From Novosphingobium sp. PhB57 (lineage in GTDB: Bacteria; Pseudomonadota; Alphaproteobacteria; Sphingomonadales; Sphingomonadaceae): a DNA stretch of 64,000 bases. The position numbers and the translations under genes are program-made. Position 1 is the first letter of the stretch; each line of letters starts with the position of its first letter. Below are positions 42,683-51,294 of this stretch, piece by piece. The stretch is from positions 1,178,001 through 1,242,000 of the forward strand of contig NZ_SMBO01000001.1 in the NCBI RefSeq assembly GCF_004342985.1, read 5' to 3'. Below the pieces are notes generated by a model, which made no database searches, was not told the DNA's origin, and saw nothing but the letters and a program-made list of their open reading frames with translations.

Positions 42683-45544
42683 ATGGCAACGCGCATGCTC
42701 ATCGATGCGCGCCACCCGGAAGAAACGCGGGTGGCGGTACTCAAGGGAAATCGCATTGAAGAGTTCGATTTCGAATCGGCCGACAAGAAGCAGATAAAGG
42801 GCAACATCTACCTGGCGAAGGTCACCCGCGTGGAACCTTCGCTCCAGGCGGCGTTCGTCGACTTCGGCGGCAATCGCCATGGCTTCCTTGCCTTCAGCGA
42901 AATCCACCCCGACTACTACCAGATCCCCAAGGAGGACCGCGAGGCCCTGCTGGCGGAAGAAGCCGCGCATGCCGAGGAAGAAGCCGCCCTGCGCGCTTCG
43001 GAAGGCGATGACGAGGACGAAGAAGGCGGCGAAGGCTACGAAGGCGAAGACTTCCAGGACGGCGGCCTGACCGAAGTCGACACGTCCGAAAAGGACCATG
43101 TCGCCACGATCGAGGACGGCAACGTCGAGAACGGCTTCGAGACTTCGGACGAAGACGCTTCGGAAGAAGAATCCTCGGGTCGTGGACGCCGCGGACGCGG
43201 TCGCCGCCAGGGTGGCCGTAATGGTGGCCGCTCGAAGGAAGCCGACGAACTGCGCGCCAAGCGCATGGCGCTGCGCCGCCGCTACAAGATCCAGGACGTG
43301 ATCCACCGCCGCCAGGTGCTGCTGGTGCAGGTCGTCAAGGAAGAACGCGGCAACAAGGGTGCCGCCCTCACCACTTACCTCAGCCTGGCCGGCCGCTACT
43401 GCGTGCTCATGCCGAACTCCAGCCATGGCGGCGGCATCAGCCGCAAGATCAGCTCGGCTTCGGACCGCAAGCGCCTGAAGTCGATCATCGCCGAAATGGA
43501 CCTGCCGCGCTCGATGGGCTGCATCGTGCGCACCGCCGGCCTCCAGCGCACCAAGACCGAAATCAAGCGCGATTTCGACTACCTCGCCCGCCTCTGGGAC
43601 GAGCTGCGCGAGATGACGATGCGTTCGGCCGCTCCGGCGCTGATCCATTCGGACAGCGACCTGATCAAGCGCGCCATCCGCGACATCTACAACCGCGACA
43701 TCGAGGAAGTGATCGTCGAGGGCGAGGAAGGCTACCGCGCGGCGAAGGACTTCATGAAGCTCCTGATGCCCAGCCACGGCCGCAAGGTTAAGCCTTACGC
43801 CGATCCGGTTCCGCTGTTCCAGCGCTTCGGCGCCGAAGACCAGCTGACCGCGATGTACGACCCCGTCGTGCAGCTGCGTTCGGGCGGCTACATCGTCATC
43901 AACCCGACCGAGGCGCTCGTCTCGATCGACATCAACTCGGGCCGCGCCACCAAGGAGCACGGCATCGAGCAGACGGCGGTCGCCACCAACCTCGAAGCCG
44001 CGCAGGAAATCGCCCGCCAGCTTCGCCTGCGCGACATGGCCGGCCTCGTCGTGATCGACTTCATCGACATGGAGTACGGCTCGAACGTCCGCAAGGTCGA
44101 GAAGGCCGTCAAGGAAGCGCTCAAGAACGATCGCGCCCGCATCCAGGTCGGCCGCATTTCCAGCTTCGGCCTGATGGAAATGAGCCGCCAGCGCTTGCGC
44201 ACCGGCGTCCTGGAAGCGACCACCCGCTCCTGCCCGCACTGCGACGGCACCGGCCTCGTCCGCACCGCCAGCTCGGCGGGCCTCTCGGCGCTGCGTCTCA
44301 TCGAAGACGAAGCCGCCAAGGGCAAGGGCGTCGTGGTTTCGCTCTTCGCATCGACCGAAGCGGCGATCTACCTGCTCAACGCCAAGCGCACCGACCTGGC
44401 CGACATCGAGGATCGTTACGGCGTGAACGTCGAAGTGATCCCCGAGGGCGAGAACGAAGGCGCGAAGATGCGCGTCGTCTCTTCCGGCCCGCGCAACGAC
44501 TTCGTGCCGCGCTTCGAACCGATCGCCGAAGACGTCGAGGATGACTTCATCGACGAAGAGGACGAGTTCGAAGAAGAAGCCCGCGAGGAATCGCGCGGCC
44601 GCGGTGAAGGTCGTGACGAGGACGGCGAAGGCGGTTCGCGCCGCAAGCGCCGCAAGCGCCGCCGTGGCCGCAACCGCGACCAGCGTGACGACCAGGGCGC
44701 CGAGGGCGAGTTCGAAGCCGAACGCGAAGAGTCCGGTGACGAAGCAGGCGAAACCGAAGGCGATGCCGAGGCTGGCGAAGAAGATTTCGCGCCCGCCGGT
44801 GAAGGCGACGATTCGGATGCCCCCCGCAAGCGTCGCCGCCGTGGCGGTCGTCGCCGTCGCGGTCGTCGCAACGGTGAGAACGGCGAAAACGGTGAAAACG
44901 GCGAGCACGCTGGCGACGAAGCCGGCGAATATGCCGCCGACGACGCTGGCACCGAAGCCGAGGAACCGGTGGAAGTGGTTGCCGAAGTCGTGGTCGCCGC
45001 GGAGCCGGTCGTCGCGGTGGAGGAAGCTCCTGCCAAGCCGAAGCGCACCCGTCGCAAGAAGGCGGATGCCGTGGAAGCCGTAGCGGAAGCGCCAGCAGAA
45101 GCCCCCGTCGAAGCGCCGGCGGCCGAAGAAGCCCCTGCCAAGCCGAAGCGCACCCGTCGCAAGAAGGCGGATGTCGTGGAAGCACCGGTCGAAGCCGTGA
45201 CGGAAGCGCCGGTCGAAGCTCCGGTGGCAGAGGAAGCTCCTGCCAAGCCGAAGCGCACCCGCCGCAAGAAGGCGGATGCCGTGGACGCCGTAGCGGAGGC
45301 ACCTGCTCCCGTGGAAGCACCGGCGGCCGAAGAGGCTCCGGCCAAGCCGAAGCGTACGCGCCGCAAGAAGGTGGAAACCGTCGAAGCGGCAGCCGAACCT
45401 GCTGCCGAGACGCCCGCCGTCGAAGCCGCCAAGGTGGAAGAGCCTGCAGCCGCAGCGCCCGCCGATGGCGACAGCGCGAACGACTCGGCCGAAGACCCGT
45501 CCTCGCCGCGTCGCGGCTGGTGGCAGCGTACTTTCGGCAACTGA
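42683..45544 (+). CDS. rne: Ribonuclease E with repeat-containing C-terminal tail
   Basis: 953 aa from ATG 42683 (GGAG upstream). The S1 domain starts at about residue 35 and is interrupted by an acidic then Arg/Gly-rich insertion (about 90-185), as in other alphaproteobacteria. Catalytic Asp416 (SIDINSGRAT) and Asp459 (VIDFIDM) are spaced 43 apart as in E. coli, and the Zn-link is Cys517-Pro-His-Cys520. After about residue 610 comes a disordered tail: acidic patches, Arg-rich RNA-binding patches (KRRKRRRGRNR, RKRRRRGGRRRRGRR), a GEN repeat, and four copies of EEAPAKPKRTRRKK. It starts mRNA decay and processes rRNA, and the tail should scaffold a degradosome. Confidence 0.96.
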   Translation: MATRMLIDARHPEETRVAVLKGNRIEEFDFESADKKQIKGNIYLAKVTRVEPSLQAAFVDFGGNRHGFLAFSEIHPDYYQIPKEDREALLAEEAAHAEEEAALRASEGDDEDEEGGEGYEGEDFQDGGLTEVDTSEKDHVATIEDGNVENGFETSDEDASEEESSGRGRRGRGRRQGGRNGGRSKEADELRAKRMALRRRYKIQDVIHRRQVLLVQVVKEERGNKGAALTTYLSLAGRYCVLMPNSSHGGGISRKISSASDRKRLKSIIAEMDLPRSMGCIVRTAGLQRTKTEIKRDFDYLARLWDELREMTMRSAAPALIHSDSDLIKRAIRDIYNRDIEEVIVEGEEGYRAAKDFMKLLMPSHGRKVKPYADPVPLFQRFGAEDQLTAMYDPVVQLRSGGYIVINPTEALVSIDINSGRATKEHGIEQTAVATNLEAAQEIARQLRLRDMAGLVVIDFIDMEYGSNVRKVEKAVKEALKNDRARIQVGRISSFGLMEMSRQRLRTGVLEATTRSCPHCDGTGLVRTASSAGLSALRLIEDEAAKGKGVVVSLFASTEAAIYLLNAKRTDLADIEDRYGVNVEVIPEGENEGAKMRVVSSGPRNDFVPRFEPIAEDVEDDFIDEEDEFEEEAREESRGRGEGRDEDGEGGSRRKRRKRRRGRNRDQRDDQGAEGEFEAEREESGDEAGETEGDAEAGEEDFAPAGEGDDSDAPRKRRRRGGRRRRGRRNGENGENGENGEHAGDEAGEYAADDAGTEAEEPVEVVAEVVVAAEPVVAVEEAPAKPKRTRRKKADAVEAVAEAPAEAPVEAPAAEEAPAKPKRTRRKKADVVEAPVEAVTEAPVEAPVAEEAPAKPKRTRRKKADAVDAVAEAPAPVEAPAAEEAPAKPKRTRRKKVETVEAAAEPAAETPAVEAAKVEEPAAAAPADGDSANDSAEDPSSPRRGWWQRTFGN
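45020..45400 (+). repeat. Four in-frame repeats in the rne tail (period about 105 bp)
   Basis: EEAPAKPKRTRRKK begins at 45020, 45125, 45230 and 45329 (residues 780, 815, 850 and 883), i.e. spacings of 105, 105 and 99 bp. The DNA cores GAAGCTCCTGCCAAGCCGAA differ by few bases, while the linkers (Ala/Glu/Val/Pro) are more variable. This is a coding tandem repeat prone to copy-number change. Confidence 0.9.
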
Positions 45545-45590
45545 GGATATGTGAAGGGCGGCCTGCGCGGCCCTTCACACACTCCAGGAC

Positions 45591-45625
45591 AAAGGGCCTC
45601 GCACGGGATCGTGCGGGGCCTTTTT
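45591..45625 (+). terminator. Intrinsic terminator of rne
   Basis: AAAGGGCCTCGCACG (45591-45605) pairs, with one G-U and a small mismatch, with CGTGCGGGGCC (45610-45620), followed by TTTTT. A first stem-loop GTGAAGGGC / GCCCTTCAC (45551-45559, 45570-45578) sits between the rne stop and this terminator. Confidence 0.85.
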
Positions 45626-45643
45626 CTTTGTCACGCAGCCCCC

Positions 45644-45928
45644 TCACACAGCGCAAGTGCGCTCGGTGGTGGGATCAATGATCGCGGTGACTTCGGTGAT
45701 GCGATTGGCCGGAAAGCCCGAAAGCTCGGCATGCTTGCGGATCAGATCCTCGTTCTCTGCCAGATAGATGCAGAAGGTCTTGTCGCCGGCCACGTAGGAA
45801 TGCTCCCACTGGATGCCTGCTATCCTGGCCAGAGCGGCATTCGAGGTGCGCGTGGCTCCGCCCAGTTCCGCATCGCTCATCGCGCCTACCCCCGGCAGGT
45901 CGCGTTCGATCACATAGCGCTTCATCAT
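45644..45928 (-). CDS. DUF4242-type small protein
   Basis: 94 aa from ATG 45928, eight bases after AGGAG; the adjacent second ATG would drop one residue. The opening MMKRYVIERDLPGVGAMS, then VAGDKTFCIYLAENEDLIRKH (split after 20) and the end ITEVTAIIDPTT are typical of DUF4242 proteins, related to a small Streptomyces nickel-binding protein of ferredoxin-like fold. Metal binding here is not evident beyond one Cys and two His. It is cytoplasmic and monocistronic, convergent with rne. Its leader contains a short hairpin with a T-run just before the ribosome site. Confidence 0.82.
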   Translation of the reverse strand: MMKRYVIERDLPGVGAMSDAELGGATRTSNAALARIAGIQWEHSYVAGDKTFCIYLAENEDLIRKHAELSGFPANRITEVTAIIDPTTERTCAV

Positions 45929-46236
45929 GCTCGCTCTCCTGAAAAACAGGGCGAGCGCCCGATTGGCAATCCGATCTGTGCCTTCGTCCGGAATGCCCTC
46001 GCACGCCGCCGCCACCGACCGACCATAGCCCCGAAAGCCGGGCCATTCCACGATCGACGCCTTCCGAATCGACCGGATTCGTTCGCCTGCCGCAATCCCG
46101 CGGGACCGATTTGCAACACCATGAGGCCACGAAACCGCTCTCAGCCGCACTCTGGCCCTTGCCCCGCGCGGCTGAATCGCTAAGGGGACATTCAGTCGCG
46201 GTTCGTGCCGCAGTGCAAGATCACGGGGATTTCTTC
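45929..46236. other. Gene-free divergent region between DUF4242 gene and sdhB
   Basis: 308 bp. On the minus strand GGGCG-CT-CGCCC followed by TGTTTTT (45960-45944) sits just upstream of the DUF4242 ribosome site and has the form of a leader terminator. Nothing else stands out, and no clear sdhB promoter is seen. Reading frames continuing upstream from either gene show no protein-like conservation pattern I recognise. Confidence 0.35.
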
Positions 46237-47019
46237 ATGGCGAGCTTCACCCTCCCGGCCAACAGCAAGATCAAGAAGCAGGGCAAGGTTCACAAGGCCG
46301 AGGGCGCCGCGCGCGTCAAGAAATTCACCGTCTATCGCTACGACCCGGATTCGGGCGAGAACCCGCGCTACGACACGTTCGAGATCGACCTCGACAATTG
46401 CGGTCCGATGGTCCTCGACGCGATCATCAAGATCAAGAACGAGCTGGATTCGACGCTGACCTTCCGCCGCTCCTGCCGCGAAGGCATCTGCGGTTCCTGC
46501 GCGATGAACATGAACGGCTCGAACGGTCTCGCTTGCACCACGGCGATCGAAGACCTCAAGGGCGACATTCGCATCACGCCGCTGCCGCACATGGAAGTGA
46601 TCAAGGACCTCGTCCCCGATTTCACGCACTTCTACGCGCAGTACGCCTCGATCCGTCCTTGGCTGCAGACCGTTTCGACCACGCCTTCGGGCAAGGAACG
46701 CCTCCAGAGCCCGGAACAGCGCGAGAAGCTGGACGGCCTCTACGAGTGCATCCTGTGCGCCTGCTGCTCGACCTCGTGCCCCAGCTACTGGTGGAATTCC
46801 GACAAGTTCCTGGGCCCGGCGATCCTGCTCCAGGCCTATCGCTGGCTGGCCGACAGCCGCGACGAAATGACCGGTGAGCGCCTGGACGAGCTGGAAGATC
46901 CCTTCCGCCTCTATCGCTGCCACACCATCATGAACTGCGCCAACGTCTGCCCCAAGGGCCTCTCGCCGGCACGCGCCATCGCAGAGATCAAGAAAATGCA
47001 GGCAGAGCGCCAGGTCTGA
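46237..47019 (+). CDS. sdhB: Succinate dehydrogenase iron-sulfur subunit
   Basis: 260 aa from ATG 46237. [2Fe-2S] ligands are in [16 protein letters not shown], the [4Fe-4S] set in [12 protein letters not shown] and CP of NVCPKG, and the [3Fe-4S] set in [21 protein letters not shown] is the usual N-terminal strand. The subunit passes electrons from SdhA to quinone in complex II on the cytoplasmic face of the inner membrane. sdhC, sdhD and sdhA are not adjacent in this window; instead a thioesterase and zapE follow closely, giving an unusual transcription unit. Confidence 0.97.
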   Translation: MASFTLPANSKIKKQGKVHKAEGAARVKKFTVYRYDPDSGENPRYDTFEIDLDNCGPMVLDAIIKIKNELDSTLTFRRSCREGICGSCAMNMNGSNGLACTTAIEDLKGDIRITPLPHMEVIKDLVPDFTHFYAQYASIRPWLQTVSTTPSGKERLQSPEQREKLDGLYECILCACCSTSCPSYWWNSDKFLGPAILLQAYRWLADSRDEMTGERLDELEDPFRLYRCHTIMNCANVCPKGLSPARAIAEIKKMQAERQV

Positions 47020-47049
47020 TCCGCAGGATCGGATCGCGGACCCTTCGTC

Positions 47050-47508
47050 GTGCAGCCTGACGCGGAATTCATCCACGAACCGGCCCCGGGTCATCCGGGC
47101 TGGTTCACCTGGACGCTCGACGACGATACCCGCTTCAACGCGGTCGGGCTGGGACCGATGATCATCAGGCGGGAAGGCGCGCGCAGTGCCCGCGTCCGCC
47201 TGCTCGATCTGGAACGCCGCCACAGCAACATGCACGGCAATGTCCACGGCGGCGTCACTCTCGCCTTCGTGGACGTGGCCATGTTCGCGACAATGTTCAG
47301 CGTGCTCGGCGCCCAGGTGTCCGGCTCGGTGACGCTGGACCTGCACAACCAGTTCATAGGCGCGGGCCAAATCGGCGAACCGCTGGACGTATTGTGCGAA
47401 GTGATGCGCGAAACGGGCCGTCTCGTGTTTCTTCGCGGCTCCGTCGAGCAGGGAGACCGTCTCGTGTCCAGCTTCCTCGGCACTCTTCGCAAGCCGAGCG
47501 TGCGATGA
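47050..47508 (+). CDS. Hotdog-fold acyl-CoA thioesterase (PaaI/4HBT type)
   Basis: 152 aa, GTG start at 47050, 30 bp after sdhB. The hotdog helix motif HGNVHGGVTLAFVDVAMF (HGG, with Asp as likely catalytic residue) is at about residues 62-79, followed by TLDLHNQFIGAG and a typical final strand. PaaI-type enzymes hydrolyse aryl- or short acyl-CoA esters. The stop overlaps the zapE start (ATGA), so it is translationally coupled to zapE. The substrate is unknown. Confidence 0.88.
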   Translation: MQPDAEFIHEPAPGHPGWFTWTLDDDTRFNAVGLGPMIIRREGARSARVRLLDLERRHSNMHGNVHGGVTLAFVDVAMFATMFSVLGAQVSGSVTLDLHNQFIGAGQIGEPLDVLCEVMRETGRLVFLRGSVEQGDRLVSSFLGTLRKPSVR

Positions 47509-48620
47509 CCGCGATGCTCGAACGCTACGAGGCCCTGGTGGCCACCGGCGAACTGCGATCCGACCCGGAGCAGGCCGCCGCTGCCGAGCGGCTCAACCAG
47601 CTCCAGCGCGAGATCTACAAGGCGCGGACCTCGACCGGCCTCTTCGGCAAGCTGCTGGGCAAGAAAGCCCCCTCCCCCCGCGGTCTCTACATGTGGGGCG
47701 GTGTCGGGCGCGGCAAGTCGATGCTGATGGACCTGTTCCATCAGACGCTCGACATCGAGGAAAAGCGCCGGATCCATTTTCACGCCTTCATGCTGGAAGT
47801 CCACGCGCTGCTGCGCGAGGAACGCCGCAAGGAAAGCGGCGATCCCATTCCGCCCGTCGCCGCCACGATCGCGCGCAACGTGCGCGTTCTCGCCTTCGAC
47901 GAGATGGTGGTGAACAATTCCGCCGATGCCATGATCATGAGCCGGCTCTTCACGCATCTGATCCTCGATGAAGGCGTGACCATCGTCACCACATCGAACC
48001 GTGCGCCGAAAGACCTCTACAAGAACGGCCTGAACCGCGAGCATTTCCTGCCCTTCATCGATCTGATCGAGAAGGAACTGGACGTGCTGACGCTGAACGG
48101 GCCGACGGATTACCGGCTCCATCGCCTGGGCGGCATGGCCACCTGGCACTACCCGCTGGGCGAGGAAGCCACCGAGCAGGCCCGCGAGGCCTTCTACCGC
48201 CTTACCGACTATCCGCCCGAGGACAGCGACCATGTCCCTTCAGCGGACCTCGACGTCGGCGGCGGGCGCATGCTTCACGTTCCCAAGAGCCTCAAGGGCG
48301 TGGGCGTGTTCAGCTTCAAACGGCTCTGCGGCGAAGCCCGCGGGGCGGCCGACTACCTGGCGATCTCGCGCGCCTATCACACGGTCATTCTCGTTGGGAT
48401 TCCCAGGATGGGTCCCGACCGCCGCAACGAGGCGGCGCGTTTCGTGACGCTGATCGACGCGCTCTACGAGAACAAGGTGAAGCTCATCGCCGCGGCCGAT
48501 GCCTCGCCGGAAGACCTCTATCAGGCCGGCGATGGACGCTTCGAATTCGAGCGCACGGTAAGCCGTCTCAACGAGATGCAGAGCGCCGATTATCTCGCCA
48601 TGGGTCACGGCGAAGACTGA
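47505..48620 (+). CDS. zapE: AFG1-like P-loop ATPase, cell division protein ZapE
   Basis: 371 aa from ATG 47505. Walker A is WGGVGRGKSMLMD, Walker B is VLAFDEMVVNN, and sensor TTSNRAPKDLYKNG is typical for the AFG1/ZapE family. The end FSFKRLCGEARGAADYL is also characteristic. ZapE interacts with FtsZ at the constricting ring under stress and is the bacterial homologue of mitochondrial AFG1/LACE1, which handles respiratory subunits. Its linkage to sdhB is interesting in that light, though this is inference. Confidence 0.94.
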   Translation: MTAMLERYEALVATGELRSDPEQAAAAERLNQLQREIYKARTSTGLFGKLLGKKAPSPRGLYMWGGVGRGKSMLMDLFHQTLDIEEKRRIHFHAFMLEVHALLREERRKESGDPIPPVAATIARNVRVLAFDEMVVNNSADAMIMSRLFTHLILDEGVTIVTTSNRAPKDLYKNGLNREHFLPFIDLIEKELDVLTLNGPTDYRLHRLGGMATWHYPLGEEATEQAREAFYRLTDYPPEDSDHVPSADLDVGGGRMLHVPKSLKGVGVFSFKRLCGEARGAADYLAISRAYHTVILVGIPRMGPDRRNEAARFVTLIDALYENKVKLIAAADASPEDLYQAGDGRFEFERTVSRLNEMQSADYLAMGHGED

Positions 48621-48724
48621 AATCGTTAACGATTTGCGAATCGGTCGTTAACGCGAAGCCCCCGAGCGGCTTTCGCGAGCGGTGATGCTCGTCCGATTCG
48701 TTTGCCTCTGCAGGCATTCCCACC

Positions 48725-48762
48725 AATAAAAAACGCCCCACTCCATGCTTGGAAAGGGCGTC
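48725..48762 (-). terminator. Minus-strand intrinsic terminator with T-run
   Basis: On the minus strand ACGCCC and GGGCGT arms, with an inner CCA-AGCA-TGG helix, are followed by TTTTTTATT (plus positions 48733-48725). It would end transcripts arriving from the c-di-GMP gene or from a short local transcript, before the convergent zapE gene. Confidence 0.7.
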
Positions 48763-48834
48763 CGAATACTTGGTGCGTATCATGCTGGTAGTAAAAACCC
48801 AAGGAATTCGGCCAATTTCACCGAGCCCCAACGG

Positions 48835-48866
48835 AAAAGTGCGGCGCTTCTTTCGAAGCGCCGCAC
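48835..48866 (-). terminator. Perfect 12-bp stem-loop with short T-run, minus strand
   Basis: GTGCGGCGCTTC and GAAGCGCCGCAC (48839-48850, 48855-48866) form a perfect 12-bp stem closed by a GAAA tetraloop on the minus strand, then TTTT (48838-48835). It starts eleven bases after the stop of the 11-codon frame at 48878-48913. Confidence 0.65.
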
Positions 48867-48877
48867 CCAATTGGTTA

Positions 48878-48913
48878 TTAGCGGCCGAGGCTGCCCCAGT
48901 TCCAGCTGTACAT
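48878..48913 (-). CDS. Candidate 11-residue peptide frame (MYSWNWGSLGR)
   Basis: ATG 48913 opens an 11-codon frame ending TAA 48880-48878. TGGGG lies 8-12 bases upstream and could bind ribosomes. A tight terminator hairpin follows directly. Upstream are a small hairpin GCCGC-N6-GCGGC (48934-48949) and the stop of the CHASE2-EAL gene 80 bp away. The whole 373-bp gap 48621-48993 is otherwise without gene. It may be a micro-peptide, a leader, or simply the 3' part of a small RNA. I know of no family and treat it as tentative. Confidence 0.3.
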   Translation of the reverse strand: MYSWNWGSLGR

Positions 48914-48993
48914 AACATTACCCCATGTGATCCGCCGCTATTTTGCGGCTGAGGACATGGATAACAATGGGTTAAGAAGTCATCAAGACTTTT

Positions 48994-51294
48994 TTAACCA
49001 GTTCGCCGAGACTCTCTTCCCACGATCTGCGTCAGGAGATCCCGGAATGGGACTGGGCGGCTGACATAGTACCCCTGAATGGCGTCGCACTGCATGGCGC
49101 GCAGGATCTCCAGAGCCGCCTGCGTCTCGACGCCTTCGGCCACAACCGTGCGATCCTGCGAATGAGCCATTTCGATGATCGACTGGACGAGCAGGAGGTC
49201 TTCCTTGTTGCCTTCCATCGCCTGGACGAAGACCTTGTCGATCTTGACCTCGGTGGCCGGAAGATAGCGCAAGTAGTCGATCGTCGCGTTGCCTGTTCCG
49301 AAATCGTCGATCGACAGCCGGATGCCCGACTGCACCAGCTTCTGCAGCATCTGGAAGGTTCGGGAGCTACGATCGAGTCGGTCGGTCTCGGTGATCTCGA
49401 GAATCAGCTGGTCGGCGGGCAGTCCGTAGGCATCGAGAATTTCGGCGATCATCACCGGCAGGCCGGGGTTGCGCAGAAGCTGCGCGGAGATGTTCACCGA
49501 CACTGTCATGTCGAGGCCCTGGCGGCGCAGTTCCACGGCAGAGCGAACGGCATCGTCGATCACGAAGCGCGTAATGCGCTCGATCCGGTGGAATTCTTCC
49601 GCGATGCGGATGAACTTGTCCGGGCTGATCGGACCGCGCTCCGGATGCGTCCAGCGTACGAGAGCTTCTGCGCCCATGATCCGGTTGCTCGCGACATCGA
49701 GCTTGGGCTGATAGGCCACCCAGACCTCGCCATTGTCGATGGCACGGTCGAGCTGCGTCAGCAGCGAGATTTCCCACTGCGCCTCGTGCTTGCGGCTGTC
49801 GAACTTGTAGACGAGTTCGTCGTTGCGCACTGCCTCCTCGGCCGACTGCATGGCGCTGGCGACGCGGCTGGATACCGGCCGGTCGAATTCCGAATCGATC
49901 CCGCAGTTGAACGAAAGGTCGATGTCCAGACCGCCGACCTGGATGCCATTCTGGACGATCCGGTGCAGCCCTTCGAGGTTCTCGAACAAGTCGAAAGTGC
50001 TGCGGATGGTCGAGAGCCACATGAACATGCCGCCTTCGTGGTAGACCACCACTTCGCTGTCGCTGATGCGGATGCGGCGGACGATCTCGTTGGCGACTTG
50101 CCCCTCGACATGCTCGGCGAAGCTGCCGATGATTGCGCCATAGTTCCGGATCTGAAGCGCGACCAGGATACGGCTCGAAACCGCCTCGTACTTGCGCAGA
50201 ACCTGGACGCTGGGCAGGCCCGATCCCGAATTGGTTTCTCCTGCCACCTCGACGCGGTCGAGGTTCCGCATGCGGAATACCGCCACGGCCGCCACGGCGA
50301 TGGCAGGTACGATATCCACCTGAATGCGGAAATGATCGAGGGCCAGAGGCGCGACAATGAGCACTGCAACCAAGCCCGTGAAACGATAGATGTCGAGCAC
50401 CCTGCCTCGGCCAAGTCCCGAAAGCACCACACCCAGCACCACCAGAAACGCTGGCGACCAGCCAAGCTCAATCGGAACGCCGTCCTTCAACGTCTCCGCC
50501 GCGATGGCGTGGAAGAACGCTCCGGGCGCATAGCCCTGCGCAGGCAGAGTATGGAGGTCATGATAGACTTCCGCGCTCGGGGCGATGATGATGTCCTTGC
50601 CGCGCACCACTGCGGGGTCGAACCGACCCTTCAATATGTCGACATAGCTGACGGTCGGGATGGTGGTGTAATCGATAGCGTAGTCAGGACGGAAAACGCG
50701 GTCGCTAGGGCGGGACACGCCGGCGATTCTCGCCGCCATGCTCGGAATGACGCCGATCGGACTGTCGGACGAAAATGGCAAGCTGAGGCTCAGGTTGAAC
50801 GGATGATCGAGCGCAAGCAGCGAAACGGCGCGAGCATTCTCAAGGAATGCCCGTGAAGGCACCACCGCAGCATAATTCCCGCGAGGCCCATCCTTGGCCG
50901 GCATAGCGCCCAGGAAAACGCGATCTGGAAAAGCCTTCAAAGTTTCCACGAACTGCTCGCGGCCGGGTGTCTTTCCATCGTCGTTCAAGGAACGGTCGAC
51001 GAAAATTCTCTTGCCGCCTGCCTCGAGTATCCGGCGAATAACCGTAGCATCGTCCAGGCGCGAAACGTCCAGGACTTCCAACTCTTCCAGCGTCTTGCCG
51101 TCCTGCAAGACCATGACGATCTCGCCGTTGGACGGGTGAAGCCGCAGCCAGGTACGCCCGTTCACGAGCACGTCCTCCAGCGGCAGCGCGGCTCCGGTCA
51201 CGCCCAGGATGACGCCCGTGAGTGCGGCCCAGAAGACGATCCGGAATCTGGCGCTCTTCCAGATCTTCGCGGCCCTTGCGCCGAGGTCAGACAT
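48994..51294 (-). CDS. CHASE2 - degenerate GGDEF - EAL c-di-GMP phosphodiesterase-like protein
   Basis: 766 aa from ATG 51294. One N-terminal membrane helix, a periplasmic CHASE2 sensor (about residues 40-285), then a membrane cluster (about 285-355). A GGDEF-like domain follows whose signature is lost (YHEGGMFMW stands where GGDEF would be). The EAL domain is intact: GAEALVRWTHPE, NISAQLLRNP, EITETDRLDR, DDFGTGNATIDYL and EGVETQ. It should degrade or only bind c-di-GMP. It neighbours the exopolysaccharide operon and is on the same strand, 240 bp downstream of it, so c-di-GMP control of polymer production is a reasonable guess. Confidence 0.93.
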   Translation of the reverse strand: MSDLGARAAKIWKSARFRIVFWAALTGVILGVTGAALPLEDVLVNGRTWLRLHPSNGEIVMVLQDGKTLEELEVLDVSRLDDATVIRRILEAGGKRIFVDRSLNDDGKTPGREQFVETLKAFPDRVFLGAMPAKDGPRGNYAAVVPSRAFLENARAVSLLALDHPFNLSLSLPFSSDSPIGVIPSMAARIAGVSRPSDRVFRPDYAIDYTTIPTVSYVDILKGRFDPAVVRGKDIIIAPSAEVYHDLHTLPAQGYAPGAFFHAIAAETLKDGVPIELGWSPAFLVVLGVVLSGLGRGRVLDIYRFTGLVAVLIVAPLALDHFRIQVDIVPAIAVAAVAVFRMRNLDRVEVAGETNSGSGLPSVQVLRKYEAVSSRILVALQIRNYGAIIGSFAEHVEGQVANEIVRRIRISDSEVVVYHEGGMFMWLSTIRSTFDLFENLEGLHRIVQNGIQVGGLDIDLSFNCGIDSEFDRPVSSRVASAMQSAEEAVRNDELVYKFDSRKHEAQWEISLLTQLDRAIDNGEVWVAYQPKLDVASNRIMGAEALVRWTHPERGPISPDKFIRIAEEFHRIERITRFVIDDAVRSAVELRRQGLDMTVSVNISAQLLRNPGLPVMIAEILDAYGLPADQLILEITETDRLDRSSRTFQMLQKLVQSGIRLSIDDFGTGNATIDYLRYLPATEVKIDKVFVQAMEGNKEDLLLVQSIIEMAHSQDRTVVAEGVETQAALEILRAMQCDAIQGYYVSRPVPFRDLLTQIVGRESRRTG

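Noticed and set aside
42178..42807. Minus-strand frame of about 200 codons in the rne leader
   Set aside because: It overlaps the start of rne in antisense and has no recognisable motif or ribosome site.
45020..45400. CRISPR-like array suggested by regular repeats
   Set aside because: The repeats are in frame within rne, the spacers are similar coding linkers, and no cas genes are present.
48568..48918. 116-codon minus-strand frame across the 48.6-48.9 kb gap
   Set aside because: It reads through both terminator hairpins and into the zapE coding region; the shorter 11-codon frame fits the RNA structure better.
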